Source: Winogradskya consettensis
GTDB lineage: Bacteria > Actinomycetota > Actinomycetes > Mycobacteriales > Micromonosporaceae
Assembly: GCF_018332715.1 (NCBI RefSeq)
Contig: NZ_BOQP01000013.1
Coordinates: 113,605 to 177,604 of the forward strand
DNA: 64,000 nt
Direction of reading: 5' to 3'
Both the position numbers and the translations under genes were made by a program. Positions within the stretch are counted from its first letter, which is position 1. Every line of letters starts with the position of its first letter. This document shows positions 16,979 to 24,900 of the stretch, piece by piece. The notes below the pieces were generated by a model that had not been told where the DNA came from, searched no databases, and saw nothing but the letters and a program-made list of their open reading frames with translations.

Positions 16979-18820
16979 ATGTTTCGCGCTGCCGCATCGC
17001 TGGCGATGCTGCTGGGTTTCTATGTCGTCGCTCTGATCCAGCTCGTGGTCGTGATCGCGTTCGCCATCTGGGTGGGCGTCGAGACCACGGCCTTCATCGG
17101 TGCCAAGATCGCTATTCCGCTGGTCATCGCCGTGGGTGCCACGTTCGTCGGGGTGTTCAAGGCGATGCGCACCCGCTCCGGGGCGGAGCACGGGCTGCTC
17201 GTCACGCCGCAGGCCGCGCCGGAGCTGTGGAACACCGTGCACGCGCTGGCCACCGAGGTCGGCACCCGGATGCCGGACGAGATCCGGCTCGTGCCCGACG
17301 TCAACGCCGCGGTCAGCGAGGACGCCAAGCTGCTCGGCCTGATCGGGGGACGGCGGCGGCTCTACCTGGGCATGCCGCTCATCCAGGCATACTCGGTCGA
17401 CCAGATGCGCTCGATCATCGCCCACGAACTCGGCCACTACTCGGGCCGGCACACCGGTCTCGGCGTGGCCGCCTACCGGGGCCGGCTCGCGGTCGAGGAG
17501 ACCGTGGAGCAGCTCGGCAGGTTCAACCCCGTCGGCATCGTCTTCCGCGGCTACTCCCGGCTCTATCTGCTCGTCGACAACGCGGCCTCGCGCAGTCAGG
17601 AGCGGGAGGCCGACCGGGCATCGGTCCGGGTCGCCGGTCCGGCCGCCGCGATCGAGGCGCTCAAGGACCTGCCCGCCGTCAGCGCGGCCTGGGGTTTCTA
17701 CTTCAGCCGGTACGTCGCTCCGGGCTGGGAGGCAGGCTACGCGCCGGACGACCTCTTCGGCGGTTTCGGGCAGCTCGTCACCGCCCGCCAGGAGGAGCTG
17801 GCCGAGCTGCGCCAGCAGGAGCCGGAGCGGGCGACGTCACGGTGGGACACGCACCCGTCGCTCGCCGACCGGATCGCCATCATGCGCGCGGCACCGCAGC
17901 AGGCGCACCCGGTCGACGGCCGGCCCGCCACGGTGCTGCTGCCCTCGATCCAGCAGGCGGGCGTCGCCCTGCAGCGTGAGGTCGTCGAGGTCGGCTCGCG
18001 CCAGGTGCTGCCCTGGCCTCAGTTCATCGCGGCCGCGACGACGGCCGGGCTGCAACGCACGTCGGACCGGATCTTCCGGTCGCTGACCCGGCTCACCGGC
18101 ACGTCGGAGCCGAGCCTGGGTGCCCTGTTCGACCTCGTCGAGGCGGGGCGGCTCGGTGAGCTGGCGGAGGAGTTCTTCAGCAACGCGACCCGCAAGGAGG
18201 CCGCGGTCAAGTTCTCCGGCCCGATGGACACGATGCTCACGCTGGCGGCGATCCGCTCCGGCAAGGCGTTCTGGCAGATGTCCTGGACCGAGCCCGTGAA
18301 GTTGATCGACGCGGACGGCGCCGACCTGGACCTCGAGGAGATCGCCAAACTCGCCGTCAACCCGGAGAGCATCGGCGAGGCGCGGGCCCGGCTGGCCGAG
18401 ATGGGCGTACGCGTGGAAGCCGCCACCGTCATCGAAGCGAAGGCAACCGGCCGGGGTGCGGAGGTCATCGGTGCGCTGGCCAACGTCAAGGTGGACGGCG
18501 TCGAGTCCGACCTGGTGCTGCTGAACCGCGGTTTTGTCGTGGCCCCGGCACCCAGGAAGTCGGACAAGGGCGAGAAGCGGCTCGAGGAACTGGTCCAGAT
18601 GTACACCGCCGAGGAGCTGGCGGCGCGGTTCCGTTTCATGCCGTTCGAGGAGGTCAGCGGCGCCGCGATCACCAAGCGGACGCCGATCCGGGCCGAGCTG
18701 CGCCTGCACGGCGGCACGGTGGTCACGATGGAGGAGCGCTGGTCGGGCGAGCAGCTCGGCAAGAGCCGCGACACGTTCGTCGAAATCCTCGAACGGATCA
18801 TCCGGGACGCAGAAGAGTAG
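16979..18820 (+). CDS. M48 family metalloprotease with large C-terminal region
   Basis: The 613-residue protein starts MFRAAASLAMLLGFYVVALI at 16979, after gggaaggaagc, and has two N-terminal membrane helices. The protease site is IIAHELGHYSGRHTG (HExxH), with the third ligand expected in the READRASVRVAG segment, as in HtpX/Ste24-like peptidases. After about residue 300 there is a long region without a match I recognise, ending in a helical segment TFVEILERIIRDAEE. The family degrades or processes membrane proteins. The length is about twice that of HtpX, so the C-terminal half is a lineage-specific addition. Confidence 0.85.
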   Translation: MFRAAASLAMLLGFYVVALIQLVVVIAFAIWVGVETTAFIGAKIAIPLVIAVGATFVGVFKAMRTRSGAEHGLLVTPQAAPELWNTVHALATEVGTRMPDEIRLVPDVNAAVSEDAKLLGLIGGRRRLYLGMPLIQAYSVDQMRSIIAHELGHYSGRHTGLGVAAYRGRLAVEETVEQLGRFNPVGIVFRGYSRLYLLVDNAASRSQEREADRASVRVAGPAAAIEALKDLPAVSAAWGFYFSRYVAPGWEAGYAPDDLFGGFGQLVTARQEELAELRQQEPERATSRWDTHPSLADRIAIMRAAPQQAHPVDGRPATVLLPSIQQAGVALQREVVEVGSRQVLPWPQFIAAATTAGLQRTSDRIFRSLTRLTGTSEPSLGALFDLVEAGRLGELAEEFFSNATRKEAAVKFSGPMDTMLTLAAIRSGKAFWQMSWTEPVKLIDADGADLDLEEIAKLAVNPESIGEARARLAEMGVRVEAATVIEAKATGRGAEVIGALANVKVDGVESDLVLLNRGFVVAPAPRKSDKGEKRLEELVQMYTAEELAARFRFMPFEEVSGAAITKRTPIRAELRLHGGTVVTMEERWSGEQLGKSRDTFVEILERIIRDAEE

Positions 18821-19138
18821 TCAACTGACTACGCTACGCAAGGTTATTTTTACGAACAAGTAACACGCGTAGGGCCGGAACACATTACTCCACTGTGGAA
18901 GGCTGCGCCTAATCGGGCACCCCGTCGGCCAGGCCGCCGCGCGGGCATTCGCGCACGGCCCCCGACGGTGCCCGATCGCAGGCCGCACCACGTTTCCTGC
19001 CCGCGTAGAACCAGGCAACCCCTGCGGTCCATCCCCCGATCAGACGAGTCAACTCTGACCTGGGGAAAGGGGTCACCCGCTTTTTTCTCGGCTAGATTGT
19101 CCCCGATCGGTGCGCCCACGCGACTACGGAGTGTAGTC
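18817..19138. promoter_or_regulatory. Gene-free interval bounded by matching inverted repeats GTAGTC/GACTAC
   Basis: The M48 stop overlaps GTAGTC-aact-GACTAC (18817-18832). The other end of the interval, 41 bases before the sensor gene, has GACTAC-ggagt-GTAGTC (19122-19138). The same six-base arms thus occur in opposite order at both ends of a 300-base stretch without a gene. The first may act as a terminator stem; the second sits where an operator of the conservon operon would be. TAGATT at about 19093 is a candidate -10 box. Confidence 0.45.
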
Positions 19139-19179
19139 ACCAAACGGTGTAAAGCGGGCGCATGGCGGAGGAATTGACG

Positions 19180-20268
19180 ATGTCAGACTCGGTGAATCAC
19201 CGGCGAACCCGGACGCGCTCCGTACTAGCGGCCGTCATGACGGTCCTGATCCTCGTTCCGGCGGGGGTTTTGTTCACCCGGGTCTGGAGTGACGTTTCCG
19301 ACCGGCGGGCCAGCACCAAGCTCGAACAGATGGGCGTCGAGTACCTCGCGGCCCTCGCCCCGCTGGTCAGCTCGCTGGCCGAGGCACAGTCGTCCGCGCT
19401 CTCCGGCGTCTCCGACCCGCCCGTCTCGCTGACCACCGCGGTCAACGGCGTCGCGGCGGTGGACCAGCGGCTCGGCGGCGATCTGCGCACCCGTGACCGC
19501 TGGACGGGGCTGCGGCAGAAGATCGAGCTGCTGCCCAAGACCACCGGCGATCCGCTCACCGTCCTGCAGGCCCACGTCGAGGTCGCCGATCTGACGCTCG
19601 CCCTCTACGAAGCCGTACGCGACAACTCCGAGCTGGCCCGCGACCCCGACAACGACCTCGCGCACCTGCAGGAAGCGGTCGGCGTCGACCTGCCCACCAC
19701 GGTCGTCGAGGTGAGCCGGATGGGCGACTACAGCCAGCTCGTCGCCAAGGCCACCGCCACGCAACTCGCCCAGCTCAGCCCGCAGTTCGGGGCCGCGGTG
19801 CTGGCCGTCAACACATACGTCAACAGCCTCACCGACAACCTGCAGGCCGCCGTCGACAACACCACGAGCGGCACCCTGAGCGGCAGCCTGGTCAGCGGGC
19901 TCGATTCGTTCCGGCGCGGCGTCGAGTCGCTGACCCGGGGCGCGAACCCGGGCGGCGTACCGAATGCGGCGACCATGGCCACCGCGCAGAGCCAGCTCCA
20001 GGTCTCCCTGTCGAACCTGTCGACCATCACCGTCCGGGAGATGGCGACCCTGCTGCAGGACCGGCTCGACCGGCTGGCGTACCGCGAGGCGGAGACGCTC
20101 GCCGCCGGCGTGCTGATCGCGCTGCTGATCATCGGCGCGGTTGTTCTGCCCCTGACCGGGCGGCGCCGGCGGGGCCGGCCGATTCACAGCGAAGCCGCCC
20201 GGGACGTGACCGTAGGACCGGGCGATGTGGACACCACACGACGGGAGCACGCCGGTGCTCTTCGGTAA
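19180..20268 (+). CDS. Two-helix membrane sensor protein without kinase domain
   Basis: The 362-residue protein has one membrane helix near the start (VLAAVMTVLILVPAGVLFT) and one near the end (AAGVLIALLIIGAVVLPL), with about 270 extracytoplasmic residues between. The outer part is helical and resembles nitrate/nitrite-sensing type sensor domains in layout, but no HAMP, histidine kinase or cyclase follows; the protein ends in a 35-residue basic tail. GGAGGAATTGACG gives a strong ribosome binding site for the ATG at 19180; an earlier ATG at 19162 is unlikely. It overlaps the sensor kinase gene, so it is the first gene of the conservon operon and may modulate that kinase. Confidence 0.8.
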   Translation: MSDSVNHRRTRTRSVLAAVMTVLILVPAGVLFTRVWSDVSDRRASTKLEQMGVEYLAALAPLVSSLAEAQSSALSGVSDPPVSLTTAVNGVAAVDQRLGGDLRTRDRWTGLRQKIELLPKTTGDPLTVLQAHVEVADLTLALYEAVRDNSELARDPDNDLAHLQEAVGVDLPTTVVEVSRMGDYSQLVAKATATQLAQLSPQFGAAVLAVNTYVNSLTDNLQAAVDNTTSGTLSGSLVSGLDSFRRGVESLTRGANPGGVPNAATMATAQSQLQVSLSNLSTITVREMATLLQDRLDRLAYREAETLAAGVLIALLIIGAVVLPLTGRRRRGRPIHSEAARDVTVGPGDVDTTRREHAGALR

Positions 20269-22807
20269 ACTCCGCATTCTGGGCAAACTGATCCTGCTGA
20301 TGCTCGTGCCGCTGGTCGGCGTCGTCGCCCTGGCAGTGCCGATCGTCGTCAACCGCATCGAGGTGGGCCGCGACGCGCAGCGCATCTCCGACTCCGTTCA
20401 GCTGGCCACCCAGGTCGGCTCGGCCGTGCAGGAGCTCCAGGAGGAGCGGCTGTTGTCGGTGGGCTATCTCTTCGGCCTCATCCAGCAGCCCGAGCTCGTG
20501 GTGCAGAGCGCCAAGGCGACTGACCGCATCGAGGGCCTCAAGAGCCTGGACCAGCCGTTGTCCGCCGAGCTGCGGCACGCGGTCAACAACATCTCGCGGC
20601 TCACCAGCACCCGCGCCAACGTGATCAACCGGACCATCCGGCCCGACCAGATCGTCACCGAGTTCACCGACGTGATCACCCCGATCATCAACGGGCTCGC
20701 GCTCTCCACGAACGCCGACCTGACCACGTCCGCCGGACGCCAGGTCTACGCGCTCGACCAGGCTCTGCGCAGTGACGACCTGATCAGCCAGGCGGCCGGC
20801 CACCTGACCGGAGCCGTGGTCACCAAGAATTCCGGGCTGGTCGGGCTCTTCTCCTCGACGCTCCTGCAGCTCCAGCTGATCATCGGTAACGGCGAGCCGT
20901 ACTTCACCGCGAGCCAGTACAAGCTCTACCTCGGTGCCCAGTCGGCGTTCGGTGCCCGGGTCGGCAACCAGTTCCTGACCCAGGCGCAGACCGACCCGGC
21001 CGGCGCGGTGAAGCTGCTGAACATCCAGACGCTGTTCCCGTCGCTGCGCTCGGTCATCGTGCTCGGCGGTTTCGTGGAGAAGCGCGTGGCCGCCGACGTG
21101 GATGCCGCGGTTACCGAAAGCCGCAACGGCGCGCTGCGTACGGCCGGCGTGGTCGGCGGCGGTGCGCTCCTGCTCGTCTTCGCGGTTGTCGCGCTGTCGC
21201 TGCTGATGGCGCGCGCGGTTGCCCAGCCGTTGCGCCGCTTGACGACCTCGGCCGACCGGATCGCCCGGGCCGCCGAGGCGGAGCTGGAGCGGGTCGCGGA
21301 CGATGACGCGGAGACCGTACGCCCGATCCGGCTCGACCCTGTCGAAGTGGCCGGCCGGGACGAGATCGGCGACCTGGCCCGCGCGTTCGACCGCGTGCAG
21401 AGCACCGCCGTCCGGCTGGTGGAGCGTCAGGTGCTCGGACGGCGCAACGTCGCCCAGATGTTCGGGCACGTCGGGCGGCGTACCCAGAACCTGGTCGGCC
21501 GTCAGCTCGCTCTGATCGACAACCTGGAGCGCCGCGAGACCGACACCGACCGGCTGGGCGAGCTGTACCGCCTCGACCACATGTCCAGCCGCCTGCGCCG
21601 CAACGCCAGCTCGCTGGTCGTGCTCTCCGGTGGGGCCGGCGCCAACGACCACATGGCCCCGCTGGCGCTCTCCGACGTCGTACGGCTCGCCCTCGGCGAG
21701 ATCGAGGACTACACGCGTGTCGACGTCGAGGTACCCGAGGAGATCGTGGTCGTGCCGGCCGTCCTGGCCGACCTGACCCTGCTGCTCGCGGAGCTGATGG
21801 AGAACGCGACCTCGTTCTCGCCGCCGCACACCCGCGTCACGATCACCGCCGCCGAGCTGCGCGGGGGTGCCCGGCTCGGGGTTGTCGACCACGGTCTCGG
21901 CCTGACCCCGGAGCGCATCGCCGAGGAGAACGCGCGGCTGACCCGCCGCGAGCGCCTCGACCTCGCCCCCTCCGAGGTGCTCGGCCTCTTCGTGGTCGGC
22001 CGGCTGGCCCGCCGCCACGGCATGGAGGTCACGCTCGCCGACACCCCCGACGGTGGCGTCACGGCCTGGCTCGACCTGCGGCCCGATCACCTGGTGCCGC
22101 GGGTCGACACCGTGGTCACGCCGCACGGCCCGATCCAGGCGACCGTGCCGAGCCAGCACAGCGAGTTCTCGCCGCTGGTCGCCGGCGGTTCGGTGCGCTC
22201 GGTTCCGGGCAGCGCCCTGCCGTTCGACTCGAACATGCTGGGACGGGCCACCCGTACGCTCGAAGTGGCGAAGTCCTGGAACGCGTTCGCCCTGCGGCCA
22301 CAGCTGGAGGCCACGCCGGTCGCCGGTCGTTTCCCGGCCGGCCTGCCGCAGCTACCCGCCGGTGGACAGGTCCGCGCGGAACTCGAGGCCCCGGCGATCC
22401 CCCGCCAGCGCCAGACCCCTGAAAGCGAGCCGCTGCGCCGCCGCGTACCGGGCAATCAGCTGCCGGCCGAGACCGCCCCCAGGATCCACGCGACCGTCCC
22501 CACCACGGACGACGCGCTGGCCGCCCGTGCCGCCTTCGACGCATTCGAGGCCGGGGTCTCCCAGGCCCAGTGGGACGTCGCCGAGCAGGAGATGTCCGCA
22601 CCCCCGGCCGTGGGGCACGCCCCGCTCTCGCGCCGGGTGCCGGGCGCGACCCTGCCGGTCGGCGAGCCCAGCACCCCGACCCCGCCGGCGTCGCCGGCCC
22701 AGCCACTCGATCCCGACGCCGCCCGGGCGTTGATGGAGCAGTTCGAGTACGGCGTTGCCCGAGCCCTGAGCGAAACCCAGCCACAACCCGAGGGACAACC
22801 GCGATGA
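20255..22807 (+). CDS. Nitrate/nitrite-sensor-like histidine kinase of a conservon (CvnA type)
   Basis: The 850-residue protein has a membrane helix near residues 9-28, an outer NIT-type helical sensor (EERLLSVGYLFG is a typical NIT element), a second membrane helix at about 305-325, a HAMP-like linker, and a kinase core. The dimerisation helix holds LYRLDHMSSRLRRNASSLVV with the candidate phospho-His. The ATPase has ELMENATSFSPP (N box) and GVVDHGLGLTP plus LFVVGRLARRHG (G boxes). A 220-residue Pro-rich tail follows. GTG at 20255 has GGGAG upstream and starts VLFGKLRILGKL; ATG at 20225 is an alternative. Conservon kinases usually lack a response regulator partner and act with the three following genes. 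Confidence 0.85.
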   Translation: MLFGKLRILGKLILLMLVPLVGVVALAVPIVVNRIEVGRDAQRISDSVQLATQVGSAVQELQEERLLSVGYLFGLIQQPELVVQSAKATDRIEGLKSLDQPLSAELRHAVNNISRLTSTRANVINRTIRPDQIVTEFTDVITPIINGLALSTNADLTTSAGRQVYALDQALRSDDLISQAAGHLTGAVVTKNSGLVGLFSSTLLQLQLIIGNGEPYFTASQYKLYLGAQSAFGARVGNQFLTQAQTDPAGAVKLLNIQTLFPSLRSVIVLGGFVEKRVAADVDAAVTESRNGALRTAGVVGGGALLLVFAVVALSLLMARAVAQPLRRLTTSADRIARAAEAELERVADDDAETVRPIRLDPVEVAGRDEIGDLARAFDRVQSTAVRLVERQVLGRRNVAQMFGHVGRRTQNLVGRQLALIDNLERRETDTDRLGELYRLDHMSSRLRRNASSLVVLSGGAGANDHMAPLALSDVVRLALGEIEDYTRVDVEVPEEIVVVPAVLADLTLLLAELMENATSFSPPHTRVTITAAELRGGARLGVVDHGLGLTPERIAEENARLTRRERLDLAPSEVLGLFVVGRLARRHGMEVTLADTPDGGVTAWLDLRPDHLVPRVDTVVTPHGPIQATVPSQHSEFSPLVAGGSVRSVPGSALPFDSNMLGRATRTLEVAKSWNAFALRPQLEATPVAGRFPAGLPQLPAGGQVRAELEAPAIPRQRQTPESEPLRRRVPGNQLPAETAPRIHATVPTTDDALAARAAFDAFEAGVSQAQWDVAEQEMSAPPAVGHAPLSRRVPGATLPVGEPSTPTPPASPAQPLDPDAARALMEQFEYGVARALSETQPQPEGQPR

Positions 22808-23268
22808 CATCCCCCTACTCCACTGACACCGGCAACGGCACCGCGCAGTCGCAGCTCAGCGCCGAGGCCAAGACCTTCAACTGGCTGCTGGACTCGTTCA
22901 CGTCCGGCACCGCCGGCGTGGTCGAGGCGATCGCCGTCTCCTCCGACGGCCTGCTCATGGCGATGTCCGCGATCAAGGACCGCCCGAACGCCGAGCGGCT
23001 CGCGGCTGTCGTCTCCGGCCTGACCAGCCTCGCCGGCGGCGCGGCCAGCTGGTACAAGCTCGGCAGCCTCAACCGGGTCATCATCGACATGGCCGACGGC
23101 TACCTGCTGGTGACCGCGATCAGTGCCGGCTCGGTGCTCGGCGTCGTCGCCGACCGGTCCGCCAACCTGGGCACGCTCGCCTATGAGATGACCCTCTTCG
23201 CCACCCGCGCGGGCGGCGCCCTCAGCCCGCGGCTCATCGCTGAATTGAAGAACGCCGTCCAGCAATGA
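22804..23268 (+). CDS. Roadblock/LC7 domain protein (CvnB type)
   Basis: A 154-residue protein starting MTSPYSTDTGNG. The roadblock fold is visible from NWLLDSFTSGTAGVVEAIAV through GLLMAMS, the long helix NAERLAAVVSGLTSLAGG, and the closing strands VIIDMADGYLLVTAIS and VLGVVADRSANLG. Proteins of this type bind small GTPases of the MglA/CvnD kind and regulate their nucleotide state. The ATG overlaps the kinase stop, and its own stop overlaps the DUF742 start (ATGA), so all four genes are tightly coupled. Confidence 0.9.
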   Translation: MTSPYSTDTGNGTAQSQLSAEAKTFNWLLDSFTSGTAGVVEAIAVSSDGLLMAMSAIKDRPNAERLAAVVSGLTSLAGGAASWYKLGSLNRVIIDMADGYLLVTAISAGSVLGVVADRSANLGTLAYEMTLFATRAGGALSPRLIAELKNAVQQ

Positions 23269-23693
23269 GATATCCGGCCGGACCCGACGACCCGGAACAC
23301 CCGGCGACTCCCGGGGTCCGGCCGTTCCTGCGCGGCAAAGAGGCTCCCCCGGCCCCGCAGGAAGTGGCGCCCGCACTGCGGCCCTTTGTCATCACCTCGG
23401 GGCGGGTGGCCGCGATCGACCCGGACATCGGGCTGGAAACCCAGGTCAGCGCGCTGCCGAGCGCGTACTACGCGCGGCTCTCCCCCGAGCAGCGGGCAAT
23501 CGTCCAGCTGTGCCGCGACCCGCTGTCCCTGGCGGAGATCTCGGCTCAGCTCCGGATGCACTTCGGCGTGACCCGGATCCTCGTCTGCGATCTGCGGGCA
23601 GCGGGGCATCTGGACGTGCACGTCCTGCAGAGCGACTTCCCCGACCCCGACACCATCATGCGAGTGATCCGTGGCCTTCGATCCATACCCTGA
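23265..23693 (+). CDS. DUF742 protein (CvnC type)
   Basis: The 142-residue protein begins with a disordered Pro-rich stretch and a RPFLRG segment, then the family core: LRPFVITSGRVAA, LSPEQRAIVQLCRDPLSLAE, IAQL-like helix ISAQLRMHFGVTRILVCDL and the end HVLQSDFPDPDTIMRVIRGL. The core looks like a winged helix. It is always found between the roadblock and GTPase genes in conservons. The start overlaps the roadblock stop; the 3' end overlaps the GTPase start by 23 bases. Confidence 0.9.
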   Translation: MRYPAGPDDPEHPATPGVRPFLRGKEAPPAPQEVAPALRPFVITSGRVAAIDPDIGLETQVSALPSAYYARLSPEQRAIVQLCRDPLSLAEISAQLRMHFGVTRILVCDLRAAGHLDVHVLQSDFPDPDTIMRVIRGLRSIP

Positions 23694-24300
23694 CAGCCGC
23701 GTCGTAGGCAGCGCTCGTGTGCCTGAGACGCCGCCGCGGCGCAAGGCCCCCGTACCAGTCAAGATCATCGTGGCCGGCGGCTTCGGCGTCGGCAAGACCA
23801 CGACGGTCGGCGCGATCTCGGAGATCTCGCCGCTCACCACCGAGGCCGAGATGACGATGGAGTCCGTCGGCGTCGACGTCCCGGGGCAGGCGACCGCCAA
23901 GACCACCACCACGATCGCCATGGACTTCGGCTGCGTCACCATCGACCAGACCCTGAAGCTCTACCTCTTCGGTACGCCGGGCCAGTCGCGCTTCTCGTTC
24001 ATGTGGGACGACCTCGTGCGCGGAGCCCTCGGCGCCCTGGTAGTGGTCGATACGTCCAGGATTGACGACTGTTATCCCGCGGTGGACTATTTCGAGCGTG
24101 CTGGGCTTCCCTTCGTGGTCGGCGTGAACACCTTCAACGGGCAGCTCGGCTACAACCTGGACGAGGTTCGCTGGGCGCTCGCTGTGCGTGACGAAGTACC
24201 TGTAGTGCAGTTCGATGCCCGGTTCCGTGGTTCCGTACGCGACGCTCTGCTGGTGGTTCTGGATCAGGCCCTCAACAAAGCATTGCGGATGCGGCAGTAA
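23671..24300 (+). CDS. Conservon small GTPase (CvnD type)
   Basis: The 209-residue protein has a P-loop VAGGFGVGKTTTVGAIS, a switch region with GTPGQSRFSFMWDDLVRG (the DxxG Asp is replaced by Thr-Pro-Gly, as usual in this family), and VVGVNTFNGQLGY where Ras proteins have NKxD. It belongs to the MglA-like/CvnD GTPases. It is expected to cycle at the membrane with the kinase, roadblock and DUF742 proteins in a signal complex. The start is GTG at 23671, giving VAFDPYPDSRVVGSARVP, the normal N-terminus for the family. Confidence 0.92.
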   Translation: MAFDPYPDSRVVGSARVPETPPRRKAPVPVKIIVAGGFGVGKTTTVGAISEISPLTTEAEMTMESVGVDVPGQATAKTTTTIAMDFGCVTIDQTLKLYLFGTPGQSRFSFMWDDLVRGALGALVVVDTSRIDDCYPAVDYFERAGLPFVVGVNTFNGQLGYNLDEVRWALAVRDEVPVVQFDARFRGSVRDALLVVLDQALNKALRMRQ

Positions 24301-24393
24301 GGTTTGCGCCGAGTCGCGTAGTACCGGTTTCCAATCTGACCCGCGAGCGGGCACAGTTGTACCGGCCACTGCGGGTAACGGAGGGACGGTGTC

Positions 24394-24900
24394 GTGCGAG
24401 GCGGACTGGACGACGCACTCGACAAGCTGGCACGCCGCGATGAGTTGCGGCGGCGGGCCAACGGCGAGTCGGCAAGCAGCACCCCACCGGCGGTGAACGA
24501 GCTGGTCGAGGCGATCGCGGCGGTGGTGGGCCGCAATCCCGAGCTGGCCGTGACCGTCGGCGTCGAGGGATCGGGCGATCCGCTCCTGCTGCATTTCGCG
24601 GTCGAGGGCGGCATAGTCCAGGTCAGCGCGGACAACACCGTGGTGCAGCGTGGTCCGGAGCCGGGCCACCAGGACGACGTCATCGACGCCGACCTGGTGG
24701 AGGACCCCTATCCGCAGCCGCATCCCTTCGCGGCCGCCCCGCCGCCGGACGTTCCCCCGCAGGACGACCAGCGCGGTTTCCTGCCGCCACTGCCCGAGCC
24801 CATCCCGTTGCACGTCGACGAGCAGGAGACCGAGCAGGCGGCGAAGCGGCTCGCCGCACTGCTCCGCGCGGACCCCTCCCTACTGCGGTCGCAGGACTAG
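24394..24900 (+). CDS. Hypothetical protein following the conservon
   Basis: A 168-residue soluble acidic protein with GTG start at 24394; the upstream ggagggacggtgtc supplies a ribosome binding site. The first half is helical then strand-rich (PELAVTVGVEGSGDPLLLHF), the middle is Pro-rich, and the end is a helix (EQAAKRLAALLRADPSLL). I do not recognise the family. It lies 93 bases after the GTPase gene and may be expressed with it. Its end overlaps the convergent ATPase gene by 21 bases. Confidence 0.65.
   Translation: MRGGLDDALDKLARRDELRRRANGESASSTPPAVNELVEAIAAVVGRNPELAVTVGVEGSGDPLLLHFAVEGGIVQVSADNTVVQRGPEPGHQDDVIDADLVEDPYPQPHPFAAAPPPDVPPQDDQRGFLPPLPEPIPLHVDEQETEQAAKRLAALLRADPSLLRSQD

Noticed and set aside
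20129..22159. A 676-residue frame on the minus strand opposite the sensor kinase
   Set aside because: Low-complexity composition and no motif; the plus strand has a full histidine kinase.
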